55,467 nt of DNA from CAZQEZ01 sp964592475 (GTDB taxonomy: Bacteria > Bacteroidota > Bacteroidia > Cytophagales > Cyclobacteriaceae). Shown here in pieces: positions 35,478 through 44,252 of the stretch. Below the pieces are notes generated by a model. The model saw only the letters and a list, made by a program, of their open reading frames with translations. It ran no database searches and was not told the DNA's origin. Within the stretch, counting starts at the first letter, position 1, and every line of letters begins with the position of its first letter. The position numbers and the translations under genes were made by a program. The stretch lies in contig CAZQEZ010000008.1 in NCBI GenBank assembly GCA_964592475.1, forward strand, positions 1 to 55,467, given 5' to 3'.

Positions 35478-36167
35478 TTAAATATGAAATTGCTCTTTTA
35501 TATTTTCAGTCACTACTTTTCCATCAAATAGATTTATTATCCTGTGAGCATAATTGGCATCATAGGGTGAGTGCGTTACCATTATTATCGTGGTGCCTTC
35601 TTCATTCAACTGGCTCAAGAGCTTCATTACTTCTTCTCCATTGGCCGAATCAAGGTTACCGGTAGGTTCATCGGCCAATATTACTTTTGGCTTGGCTACA
35701 ATAGCTCTTGCCACAGCTACCCTCTGCTGTTGACCTCCACTCAGCTGTTGTGGAAAGTGATTGCGACGGTGCATGATGTTCATACGCTCTAGCACTTCTT
35801 CTACTTTTTTCTTCCTATCCGAAGAGGGTACCTTTAAATATAATAATGGTAATTCCACGTTTTCAAATACAGTCAATTCGTCGATCAGGTTGAAACTTTG
35901 AAACACAAAACCGATAGATCCTTTACGCAATTGTGCCCTTTGTCTTTCGGAATAGTTGGATACTTCGTGATTGACGAAGTGATATTCTCCTTCTGAGGGA
36001 TTATCCAGTAATCCTAAAATGTTTAAAAGCGTAGATTTTCCACAACCTGATGGGCCCATAATAGCCACAAATTCGCCTTCATTGATATCCACGTTGATGC
36101 TGTTCAGGGCAGTTGTTTCTACTTCATCGGTAGTGTAAAGCTTTTTTAGGTTTCTAATCTTTATCAT
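35478..36167 (-). CDS. ABC transporter ATP-binding protein (MacB/LolD-type)
   Basis: 229 residues. Walker A is GPSGCGKST (38-46), the Q-loop lies in FVFQSFNLI, the signature is LSGGQQQRVAVARA, and Walker B is VILADEPTGNLDS with the NLDS D-loop. The late H-loop is MVTHSP. This subfamily pairs with FtsX/MacB-type permeases. It follows the membrane fusion protein gene by 23 bp, but no permease gene is next; the downstream neighbour is on the opposite strand. Confidence 0.93.
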   Translation of the reverse strand: MIKIRNLKKLYTTDEVETTALNSINVDINEGEFVAIMGPSGCGKSTLLNILGLLDNPSEGEYHFVNHEVSNYSERQRAQLRKGSIGFVFQSFNLIDELTVFENVELPLLYLKVPSSDRKKKVEEVLERMNIMHRRNHFPQQLSGGQQQRVAVARAIVAKPKVILADEPTGNLDSANGEEVMKLLSQLNEEGTTIIMVTHSPYDANYAHRIINLFDGKVVTENIKEQFHI

Positions 36168-36190
36168 GATTGTATGTTTAAGTTATTTTT

Positions 36191-37444
36191 TTAATTCAAT
36201 AATAGTACTTCATTGTCACCAAAATGCTCGTAAGAGGAAGTAATCACCTTTTCACCGGGTTGCAGACCTTCTAGTACTTCAAAGTTTTCATTGTTTTTCC
36301 GCCCCAGGCGTATGTCGCGCTTTACTGCTTTATTACCATTATCCTTAAGCACGTATACCCAATTGCCACCGGTGTCTTGATAAAAACCTCCCATAGAAAG
36401 TAGCAATGCTTCTTGTGATTTGCTTAGTTCAAGCCTTATACGCAACGATTGACCTCTTTTGATACCTGCCGGCTGTTCAGAAACAAATTCCATGTCCACT
36501 TCAAATCTGCCTTCGGTTATGTTGGGGTATATCTTTGTAATTTTTAATGTATAAGTATTATTGTCAAATTGGAATGTGCCAATCTGGCCGGTATCAATTC
36601 TCGGCAGATAAAGCTCGTCTATTCTTACCCTGGCTTTATAACTGCCTACAACATCTACCTGGCCTATACTTTCTCCCTGGTTTATCGACTGTCCTATTTC
36701 CAAATCCGGAATCATGGTAAGCAAACCTTTCATTGGGGCTTTCACAATCAAATTATCCAGTATGCCATTCACACCATTTAGGCTTTTCATCATCATAGTT
36801 TCCCTGCGGCCTAATTGCCGTAGCTGAATGGCACGAGAAAGGGAGTCTTTTTGATAAGATTCGCTTAATATTTTCTTTCTTTTCTTGTTGTATAAATATT
36901 CTTCTTCTACTTCTTCCAGTTCTCTTTTTGAAACCAGTTCTTTTTTATACAAATTTTTAAGTCGTTGTACCTGAGGTTCCAAAAGTTGTAAGCGATAATT
37001 AATCTCCGCAATCTGTCTTTGTTGATCCAGATCATTTTGATCAAGGGAAAGGCGTGTAGTGGCTGTAAGGCTTAGTTGCTCGTATAAATTTGTTTGCCTG
37101 TCGAGCACATTTAGCTCCAGGTTAGAGTTGGACAGTTCAAGTATTACTTTACCCCTTTCAACCATTGCTCCTGATTCAGTTTTTATAGCTTTTATAATGC
37201 CTCCTTCTACCACATCAATATAGTAGGTCTTGCTCGGCATCACCGTTCCCGTTACCGGAATATATTCTTGAAAAGTACCGTGATCTACAGTAGAAACAGT
37301 AAGCTTTTCAGTGTCAACATTTAATTTGGATCGATTATCGGCCAATAAAAATGTATAAATTACAAATGATAAAAAAAGCACTGCAAAAGCAATCATTCCA
37401 ATTCTTTTGGTAGTCCATTTTTTCTTTTTAATTACTCTGTCCAT
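36191..37444 (-). CDS. Periplasmic adaptor / membrane fusion protein (HlyD/MacA family)
   Basis: 417 residues with an N-terminal membrane anchor (~17-35). A biotinyl-lipoyl half-motif (VVEGGIIKAIKTESGAMVERGKVILELSN, ~88-117) precedes a long helical hairpin (~120-215). The returning lipoyl half (VKAPMKGLLTMIPDLEIGQSI) is followed by beta-barrel and membrane-proximal domains ending VLEGLQPGEKVITSS. It bridges an inner membrane pump to an outer membrane channel. It is the first gene of the operon, behind a sigma-54-type promoter, and divergent from the regulator genes. Confidence 0.9.
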   Translation of the reverse strand: MDRVIKKKKWTTKRIGMIAFAVLFLSFVIYTFLLADNRSKLNVDTEKLTVSTVDHGTFQEYIPVTGTVMPSKTYYIDVVEGGIIKAIKTESGAMVERGKVILELSNSNLELNVLDRQTNLYEQLSLTATTRLSLDQNDLDQQRQIAEINYRLQLLEPQVQRLKNLYKKELVSKRELEEVEEEYLYNKKRKKILSESYQKDSLSRAIQLRQLGRRETMMMKSLNGVNGILDNLIVKAPMKGLLTMIPDLEIGQSINQGESIGQVDVVGSYKARVRIDELYLPRIDTGQIGTFQFDNNTYTLKITKIYPNITEGRFEVDMEFVSEQPAGIKRGQSLRIRLELSKSQEALLLSMGGFYQDTGGNWVYVLKDNGNKAVKRDIRLGRKNNENFEVLEGLQPGEKVITSSYEHFGDNEVLLLN

Positions 37445-37476
37445 CGTTCAATTTAATCATTAACCAATCATTTGAT

Positions 37477-37492
37477 GCCAACAAGCGTGCCA
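37477..37492 (-). promoter_or_regulatory. Candidate sigma-54 promoter of the adaptor/ABC operon
   Basis: On the minus strand the sequence reads TGGCACGCTTGTTGGC, against the consensus TGGCACGnnnnTTGC. GG and the -12 dinucleotide are separated by the required 10 nt; the -12 pair is GG rather than GC. It lies 33 bp before the adaptor start codon. Confidence 0.65.
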
Positions 37493-37535
37493 ATATGAAA
37501 ATGTGCATTACAAGCAATTATTTCTTCATCCTTCC

Positions 37536-37581
37536 TGTTCGCAATCGTTCACCTACGAACGTGCCTGTCCGGTAGCGGACG
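37536..37581. promoter_or_regulatory. Enhancer-like array of five hexamers at 10-bp phase
   Basis: Hexamers TGTTCG (37536), CGTTCA (37546), CGAACG (37556), TGTCCG (37566) and CGGACG (37576) start exactly 10 bp apart. Adjacent pairs form palindromes: CGTTC/GAACG around CCTA, and GTCCG/CGGAC around GTAG. One helical turn per half-site puts all of them on one DNA face, as expected for a cooperative enhancer-binding protein. It lies between two divergent sigma-54-like promoters. Confidence 0.7.
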
Positions 37582-37713
37582 AATTATTTCTAATAAGCCT
37601 CTTTATTATTAGGAGCTTAGAATATAATGAAAATTTGTAAAATTGGCTTTTATCACCCATTATCGTTATTTATGATATATTATTATTTTTCTATTTATAA
37701 TTAACTTTATCTT

Positions 37714-37728
37714 TGGCTTTGCTTTTGC
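37714..37728 (+). promoter_or_regulatory. Candidate sigma-54 promoter of the regulator/kinase operon
   Basis: TGGCTTTGCTTTTGC matches TGGC-N7-TTGC, with GG and GC 10 nt apart as sigma-54 requires. It lies 38 bp before the response regulator start. An alternative housekeeping box TATCTTTG (37708-37715) overlaps its upstream edge. Confidence 0.6.
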
Positions 37729-37765
37729 ACCCATTTGCAAGAAGCAAAAATATAGAAAGACTAAA

Positions 37766-39172
37766 ATGGTAAAAAACCCAAATAAAAGTGGTAGGATTTT
37801 AGTAGTAGATGATAACGAAGATTTGCTACAAGCAGCCAAAATGTTTTTAAAGAGACACTTTGCTCAGGTGGATATTGAAAAGAACCCGGAGTCTATACCT
37901 TCTATTTTAAATTACGAGCAATATGATGTGATTTTGCTCGACATGAATTTTACCAAAGACGTAAGTAGTGGCCATGAAGGTTTTTTGTGGCTGGAGCGAA
38001 TACTTGAAATTGATCCTTCAGCTGTAGTGGTGCTAATTACTGCCTATGGTGATGTGCAAATGGCAGTGAGGGCCATAAAAGAGGGAGCTACCGATTTTGT
38101 ATTGAAGCCATGGGAAAATGAAAAGCTTTTGGCTACGGTAATGTCGGCTATGAAACTACGGGCGAGTAAACTAGAAATCAGTAACCTACGCTCTCGCCAG
38201 GAAACCATGAGCGCCGACCTGGATCACAAATTTCAAGACATCATTGGCCAAAGCCCGGCCATGCTTAGGGTATTTGAAACCATAGAGCGAGTAGCCGCCA
38301 CCGATGCTAATGTACTCGTGTTGGGTGAAAATGGTACGGGTAAAGAAGTAATTGCCCGGGCCATTCATCGTAATTCGCCTCGTAATAAAGAAGCCTTTAT
38401 AAATGTAGACTTAGGCGCCATAAGTGAATCATTATTTGAAAGTGAACTATTTGGCCACACCAAAGGTGCCTTTACTGATGCTAAAGAAGATAGGGCAGGT
38501 CGTTTCGAAATTGCTTCCGGAGGTACGCTTTTTCTGGATGAAATTGGCAACCTTTCTCAACCGTTACAAGCCAAGTTGCTTTCAGCTTTGCAAAGCAGAA
38601 AAGTAACCAGAGTAGGTAGCAATAAAGTAAAGGAGGTGGATATAAGATTGGTGAGTGCCACCAATATGCCTATTTATGAGATGGTGCGTGAAAATAAATT
38701 TAGGCAAGATCTTTTATATCGTATCAATACCATCGAAGTTGCCCTGCCACCATTAAGGGAAAGATTAGAAGATATTCCTCTGCTTGCCAATCACTTTTTA
38801 TTGTATTACTCGAAAAAGTATAATAAAGACGTAAAAACTATCAGTGAGCCAGCAATTAAACGAATGGAAAAATATCAATGGCCTGGCAATGTGCGAGAAT
38901 TGCAGCATGCGCTAGAGCGTGCCGTTATTATGAGTAGTGGTAGTGTATTACAACCCGATGATTTGTTTTTTAGTAGCGGTGCTACAACATCACAACCTAC
39001 TGAAGCAGAAGATGCCAATGTAATGCTAGAGCAATTTAAGCTTGAAGAAGTTGAGAAAATTTTGATTAGAAAAGTATTGAAAAAACATGACGGAAACATT
39101 ACTGCAGCTGCAAGTGAATTGGGGCTCACTCGTTCGTCACTTTACCGTAGACTAGAAAAATATGGCCTTTAG
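37766..39172 (+). CDS. Sigma-54-dependent response regulator (NtrC family), GAFTDA variant
   Basis: 468 residues. The receiver (~10-125) has phospho-acceptor Asp59 in LLDMNF. The AAA+ domain has Walker A GENGTGKE (187-194) and Walker B LFLDEIGN. The sigma-54 loop is GAFTDA (234-239) instead of GAFTGA. The Fis-type HTH at the C-terminus is NITAAASELGLTRSSLYRRLEK. It overlaps the kinase gene by 11 nt. It probably binds the phased array at 37536-37581 and drives both divergent operons. Confidence 0.92.
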   Translation: MVKNPNKSGRILVVDDNEDLLQAAKMFLKRHFAQVDIEKNPESIPSILNYEQYDVILLDMNFTKDVSSGHEGFLWLERILEIDPSAVVVLITAYGDVQMAVRAIKEGATDFVLKPWENEKLLATVMSAMKLRASKLEISNLRSRQETMSADLDHKFQDIIGQSPAMLRVFETIERVAATDANVLVLGENGTGKEVIARAIHRNSPRNKEAFINVDLGAISESLFESELFGHTKGAFTDAKEDRAGRFEIASGGTLFLDEIGNLSQPLQAKLLSALQSRKVTRVGSNKVKEVDIRLVSATNMPIYEMVRENKFRQDLLYRINTIEVALPPLRERLEDIPLLANHFLLYYSKKYNKDVKTISEPAIKRMEKYQWPGNVRELQHALERAVIMSSGSVLQPDDLFFSSGATTSQPTEAEDANVMLEQFKLEEVEKILIRKVLKKHDGNITAAASELGLTRSSLYRRLEKYGL

Positions 39173-40520
39173 AAGCTTTCGTGGAAATGTGATTATCCGG
39201 ATAATATTTCTGGGATTGGTGCTTTACTTTTTCGTGTACTTACTATCGCAGGAAAACAATCTAGTGAGCCTTATCATTGTTGCTGGCATTGTATTGCTGC
39301 AATTGGTAGAACTATTCCGCTATCTGGAAAACACCAATCGAAAGCTTTCCCGCTTTTTAGAATCGATTAAATATTCTGATTTTTCTTCAGGGTTTTCTAC
39401 TGATAATAAACTTGGTCATAGCTTTAAAGATTTAAATCACGCTTTCAACGAAGTTATGGATGCTTTTCGTGAAACTCGTAGAGAAAAAGAAGAGCATCTT
39501 AATTATCTTAATACAGTGGTGCAACATATAAGTACCGGCGTACTTTCTTTTGATACCGAAGGAAAGGTAGAACTCATTAATAACACGGCTCGTCGGTTTT
39601 TCTCTGCCTATAATATTCGCAATATAGTAGAATTAAAACCTGCTAACCCAACTTTGTATACATTGCTGATGGAATTACCAGCTGGTAAAAATAGTATGAT
39701 CCGTATTAGCAACGATTTACATTTATCAGTACAGGCTACACATTTGATCATGCGGGGCAAAACTTTAAAACTGCTGGCAATTCAAAATATCCAAACGGAG
39801 TTACAACAAAAAGAAATAGAGGCTTGGCAAAATCTTACCAGGGTATTGCGTCACGAAATCATGAATTCAATAACTCCAATAGCTTCTCTTACAGGAACAC
39901 TTAATGAAATACTAAAAGAAGATGTACGCTACGGAGATGAGGATGATGATATTTGCGAAATAGATCTGGAAAGTATTGAGGATCTTGGCCATGGTCTGCG
40001 AACAATTGAATCGCGCAGTAAAGCCTTAATAAAGTTTGTAGATGCTTATCGTGATTACACCAGTATACCAAAACCTAAATTTGTAACCATTGACGTAAAG
40101 CAGCTTTTCAATCACATCCATAAATTAATGGATTCCGATTTTAAATCTGCTGACGTGTCTTTTACCTGTTTTGTAGATGTTAAAGACCTTTCGATTACTG
40201 CCGATGAGGATTTGATAGAAATGGTATTGATCAACTTGTTGAAAAACGCCAAAGAAGCTATTAGTGACCAGGAGGACCGAAAAATAGAGCTTAGGGCTCG
40301 ATTTGATGCGGACTTACGGGTGCTGATAGAAGTAAAAGACAATGGACCCGGTATAATTCCGGAAGCTATTGAAAGGATTTTTATACCTTTTTATACTACA
40401 AAGAAAACGGGCTCTGGTATTGGCCTTGCGCTTAGCCGCCAAATAATGCAAATGCATAATGGTAGCCTCACGGTAAAATCTGAGCCCCAGGTGTTTACCG
40501 TGTTTAAGCTTAAGATTTAA
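39162..40520 (+). CDS. NtrY-like sensor histidine kinase
   Basis: 452 residues. Two N-terminal membrane helices (~10-28, ~33-52) with almost no periplasmic loop suggest sensing within the membrane. A PAS domain (~113-215) precedes the HisKA segment with His231 in VLRHEIMNSITPI. The ATPase domain has an N-box LINLLKNAKEA, G1 DNGPGI and G2 GSGIGLALS. It should phosphorylate the regulator whose gene overlaps its start. Such pairs in Bacteroidota often respond to envelope conditions and control MacA/B-like exporters. Confidence 0.92.
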   Translation: MAFRSFRGNVIIRIIFLGLVLYFFVYLLSQENNLVSLIIVAGIVLLQLVELFRYLENTNRKLSRFLESIKYSDFSSGFSTDNKLGHSFKDLNHAFNEVMDAFRETRREKEEHLNYLNTVVQHISTGVLSFDTEGKVELINNTARRFFSAYNIRNIVELKPANPTLYTLLMELPAGKNSMIRISNDLHLSVQATHLIMRGKTLKLLAIQNIQTELQQKEIEAWQNLTRVLRHEIMNSITPIASLTGTLNEILKEDVRYGDEDDDICEIDLESIEDLGHGLRTIESRSKALIKFVDAYRDYTSIPKPKFVTIDVKQLFNHIHKLMDSDFKSADVSFTCFVDVKDLSITADEDLIEMVLINLLKNAKEAISDQEDRKIELRARFDADLRVLIEVKDNGPGIIPEAIERIFIPFYTTKKTGSGIGLALSRQIMQMHNGSLTVKSEPQVFTVFKLKI

Positions 40521-40682
40521 AAAATTAAATTTTTGCCTGGGTCTCACCTGGGTTTGCATTCAGCCAGACAGCTAATATATTAACTTTTGCATTGCCAAAG
40601 TCAAAAGTAACTCATCAATCGTAATTATCAACTTTTTTAAACAAAATCTATCGGTTCCATTTATATCTATAAAAAGCAATAA

Positions 40683-41714
40683 ATGAGCAAGTCTGATTAT
40701 AGCTCCTTCGTCAAAAAAATTCTTATAGTAATCTTAATTTTACTTTTATTATTGCTGATTAAAAGCGGTATTCATGTCATCTTATTGCTTTTTGCCGGTG
40801 GGCTTTTGGCTATATTGTGGAGAGGTCTGGCTCGTGTTATTGCTAATAAAACCAATGGTAATGTAAAATTGTGGCTGCCAGTAGTTATCGTAACTAATGT
40901 TTTAGTATTTGGTGGCCTTTACTTTATATTAGCTCCAAGTGTAGCCAACCAGGTAGAAGAACTTTCTGAAAAAATACCTCAAGCCATTGATCAAGTAACA
41001 GATTACCTGGAAGACTCTCAGGTGGGTTCCCGATTGTTAAAATCAATTGACGAAGATTTAAAGTCAGGCGAAAACGTAATGAATAATGTAAGTAAAGTTT
41101 TAAATGTAGCTCAAGGTACCCTAAGTGCCCTACTCGATATTTTGCTTATATTCGTATTTGGAGTTTTTCTTGCTGCAGATCCTAAATTATATCGCGACGG
41201 TTTTGTTAAATTATTTCCAAAATCGAAGCGTAAAAGAGTGAAAGAGGTATTAAGTACCATTAGTAGTACGCTGTTCCGCTGGTTTGTAGGTAAAATCATA
41301 GATATGTTTCTAACGGCGGTCCTTACAGGTATTGGCCTTTGGCTGTTGGATGTACCGTTGGTAATTACTTTTGCTGTGTTCACTTTTTTCTTATCATTTG
41401 TACCCAATATTGGTCCCGTAATTGCCGCTATCCCTCCAATTTTGGTTACCTTGATCGATAGTCCTCAGCAGGCATTATATGTTGCACTTATGTTTACCGG
41501 AGTGCAATTATTCGAAACATATTTTATTACACCCAATGTGCAAAAACGCGCGATACAAATGCCACCGGTTCTTTTACTGGTAATACAAATTTTCTTCACC
41601 ATCATTTTAGGGATATTAGCCTTGTTCTTGTCCACCCCAATCCTAGCCACCTTTATTATTTTAATCAGGATGGTATATGTAGAGGATGTATTGGGCGATA
41701 AGAAGGTTTCATGA
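40683..41714 (+). CDS. AI-2E family transporter (PF01594)
   Basis: 343 residues with about seven to eight membrane helices. A soluble helical stretch (~80-150) lies in the middle, and the family's conserved late motif is FVPNIGPVIAAIPP (~239-252). Members include quorum-signal exporters and Na+(Li+)/H+ antiporters, so a precise substrate cannot be assigned. It is monocistronic, 163 bp after the kinase. Confidence 0.88.
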   Translation: MSKSDYSSFVKKILIVILILLLLLLIKSGIHVILLLFAGGLLAILWRGLARVIANKTNGNVKLWLPVVIVTNVLVFGGLYFILAPSVANQVEELSEKIPQAIDQVTDYLEDSQVGSRLLKSIDEDLKSGENVMNNVSKVLNVAQGTLSALLDILLIFVFGVFLAADPKLYRDGFVKLFPKSKRKRVKEVLSTISSTLFRWFVGKIIDMFLTAVLTGIGLWLLDVPLVITFAVFTFFLSFVPNIGPVIAAIPPILVTLIDSPQQALYVALMFTGVQLFETYFITPNVQKRAIQMPPVLLLVIQIFFTIILGILALFLSTPILATFIILIRMVYVEDVLGDKKVS

Positions 41715-41913
41715 TTGCTATTGCCAGGCCATAATCAGTAAATCCTTAATAAAATTGATTTCGATCCGGAAGGCAGAACGTAGATGTATTTAATCGCTAC
41801 TAAGTCCCCATCATTCAATAACCGCATGAAACTTTTTAAATTTGTTTAAATATTTAAAACAATTATTAAACACAAACCTTTAAGTAGATAAATTTTAATT
41901 TAAAATAAAAACT

Positions 41914-42426
41914 ATGAAAAGATTAACATTATTTTTTGCATTGTTATTAACATTCTCACTTTCAACTACATTTGCTGACGATCCAGCCGATCCAAAAGCT
42001 GAGGATAAAGACATTGTTGATTTGGCAGTTTCTACCGATATGTTGAGCACTTTAGTGTCTGCGGTTAAACAAGCCGAGTTGGTAATGACCTTAAAAGGAG
42101 ATGGGCCATACACTGTTTTTGCACCTACTAATGAAGCTTTTGCAGAATTACCGGATGGTGTTTTAGAATTGCTTCTTATGCCTGCGAATAAAGATAAGCT
42201 AGTGAAAATATTGACTTATCATGTGGTAGCTGGTAACATTACTTCTGATCAACTTACCGATGGTCAATTGGCTGAAACGGTGGAAGGTAGCGATGTAGTA
42301 GTCACTAAGAAGCAAGGTAAAGTTAAGATTAATAACGCAGACGTTTTGAAAGCAAATGTAGTTGCCAAAAATGGCGTTGTACATGTTATCAACAAAGTTT
42401 TATTACCAGCCGATTTTGATCTGTAA
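41914..42426 (+). CDS. Secreted fasciclin (FAS1) domain protein
   Basis: 170 residues. The Sec signal peptide (1-~21, ending TTFA) leads to a short acidic linker, then one FAS1 domain with both H1 and H2 signatures: GPYTVFAPTNEAFAELP (~63-79) and ANVVAKNGVVHVINKVLLP near the end. The YH motif between them appears as LTYHVVAG. FAS1 proteins act in adhesion. A strong terminator follows. Confidence 0.93.
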   Translation: MKRLTLFFALLLTFSLSTTFADDPADPKAEDKDIVDLAVSTDMLSTLVSAVKQAELVMTLKGDGPYTVFAPTNEAFAELPDGVLELLLMPANKDKLVKILTYHVVAGNITSDQLTDGQLAETVEGSDVVVTKKQGKVKINNADVLKANVVAKNGVVHVINKVLLPADFDL

Positions 42427-42457
42427 TTGTTTTTTGTTTGTTAGTGGTTTAAAGTGG

Positions 42458-42487
42458 GGGATGTGTGAAAAGCACATCCCTTTTTTT
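42458..42487 (+). terminator. Rho-independent terminator of the fasciclin gene
   Basis: GGGATGTG (42458-42465) pairs with CACATCCC (42473-42480) around a 7-nt loop and is followed by TTTTTTT (42481-42487). The T-tract touches the stop codon of the convergent cstA gene. Confidence 0.92.
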
Positions 42488-44129
42488 ATGTAGCATTTAT
42501 TATTTTATCTTTTGAAAAGAAAATTGATCTTACTGCTTCTACAATTAAGATAATCGCTAAAGTTAACAGGAATGTGGATATAATCCCGAGGGTGGTTAAT
42601 CCTTGCTGATAAATTAACTGAATTAAAGCCCAGATGGTCATGATTAACATAAACAACATGGGTAATACCACAAATAATGACTTTTTACTTTTCTTTTTCA
42701 AATACACAAAAACAACCAGCAATGCCAGACCAGCTAATAATTGGTTAGTGGCACCAAAAATTGGCCATATCGCTTTCCAGGCTGGTAATGGGTTGCCCAT
42801 AGTATCTTTTAATGTTATAAAAGTAAAAAGCACAGGGAGGGTAAGGGTAGCAATAGTGGAAATAAATCGAGTATTACCTCCACTCAAATTAAAAAACTCT
42901 TCAAAAACATACCGGCCCAATCGGGTGGAGGTATCGAGGGTGGTTAATAAAAAAGTAGAAACCGCCAATATACCAAAAGAGCGGCCCCACTCATAAGGCA
43001 AGCCAAAAGTAGCCATAAAATTTCCAATGCCATTACCATAAATTGACAAAGGGTCTTGTTTTAATATATTGGCATTTGAGGCCATCATTACTACTGTAAA
43101 CAAAGCAATTACTGCTACCAATCCTTCAATTAGCATGGCACCATAACCAATTTTACGTGCATCTGACTCTTTGTCCAGTTGCTTTGAGGTGGTGCCCGAA
43201 GCTACAATGCTATGAAATCCGGAGCATGCGCCACAGGCAATGGTAATGAACAATATTGGAAATAATGTTCCTTTATCAATATCTGACCACACGGTGAATG
43301 CTGGATATGTAAGTTCAAATCCCCCAATTAATATACCTATAAAAGCTCCTAATAAAGAACCATACAACAAAAACGATGAAAGATAATCGCGGGGTTGTAA
43401 AAGCGCCCATACTGGAGAAACTGATGCAACCAGGCAATATACCAGCAGAATGATGGTCCATGTACGGGTCAAATTGTTGTTTATTAAAAAAGGCATCCAC
43501 TCGGCAGTAATAGGTATTTGGTGTCCAAGTGCCACACCAGCAAAAACTAGCGGCACAAAAATAAAAGAAGCAACTTTAAATGATAGCTTCATCCTGTTGA
43601 CCATAAATCCAAATACTAAAGCCAATAATATAAAAAATGTGGAACTAGTGGCCACTTCAGGGCTGCCCGAAAAACCTGTAGCAGTCAGGTCTACAAATAC
43701 AATTAATATGTAAACCAGGGCCAGCCAGATAAAAACCAAGAATAATTTATAAGAAAGGGGCGACATATGCTGCCGGGCTATCTCAGCCACTGATTTAGCT
43801 TTATGACGAATACTGGCCATTAGCGAGGAGTAGTCATGTACCCCTCCTACAAATATCGATCCCAGTACTATCCATAGCAAAGCCGGGAGCCAACCAAACG
43901 CTATGCCGGCTATAATAGGTCCAACTACCGGCCCTGCCCCGGCAATAGAAGAAAAGTGGTGGCCAAGCAGTACAGGTGTTTTGGTTGGCACCCTATCTAC
44001 ACCATCATACTCCGTGTGACCAGGCGTTTGATTTTTATCATCTACATCAAAAGTTTTATCTAAAAAACGACCATAAATTCTGTAGGCAATAAAAAAGACA
44101 ACGATGGCAGCAAGAAAAATGGCTAACAT
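42486..44129 (-). CDS. cstA: Carbon starvation protein A (peptide/pyruvate transporter)
   Basis: 547 residues with about 15 membrane helices. The N-terminal CstA region shows GHHFSSIAGAGPVVGPIIAG, a hallmark of the family, and the middle has ACGACSGFHSIVASGTTSKQ. At 547 aa it belongs to the shorter CstA group. Family members import peptides or pyruvate under carbon limitation. It is monocistronic and divergent from the unknown membrane-protein gene at 44253. Confidence 0.93.
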   Translation of the reverse strand: MLAIFLAAIVVFFIAYRIYGRFLDKTFDVDDKNQTPGHTEYDGVDRVPTKTPVLLGHHFSSIAGAGPVVGPIIAGIAFGWLPALLWIVLGSIFVGGVHDYSSLMASIRHKAKSVAEIARQHMSPLSYKLFLVFIWLALVYILIVFVDLTATGFSGSPEVATSSTFFILLALVFGFMVNRMKLSFKVASFIFVPLVFAGVALGHQIPITAEWMPFLINNNLTRTWTIILLVYCLVASVSPVWALLQPRDYLSSFLLYGSLLGAFIGILIGGFELTYPAFTVWSDIDKGTLFPILFITIACGACSGFHSIVASGTTSKQLDKESDARKIGYGAMLIEGLVAVIALFTVVMMASNANILKQDPLSIYGNGIGNFMATFGLPYEWGRSFGILAVSTFLLTTLDTSTRLGRYVFEEFFNLSGGNTRFISTIATLTLPVLFTFITLKDTMGNPLPAWKAIWPIFGATNQLLAGLALLVVFVYLKKKSKKSLFVVLPMLFMLIMTIWALIQLIYQQGLTTLGIISTFLLTLAIILIVEAVRSIFFSKDKIINAT

Positions 44130-44252
44130 AATTTTTGAATTTAATTTGGACCTTAAAGCTAATCAGAATTATAATGATGCAAAAGCAGATAGATCAATTT
44201 TGTTATCTCACGCTCTTTAAAACATTCAGATAGAATATGCTGTTTCATAAAA

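Noticed and set aside
37536..37581. Transcription terminator reading of the inverted repeats
   Set aside because: No T-tract follows on either strand, and the site lies between two divergent promoters where a terminator would serve no gene.
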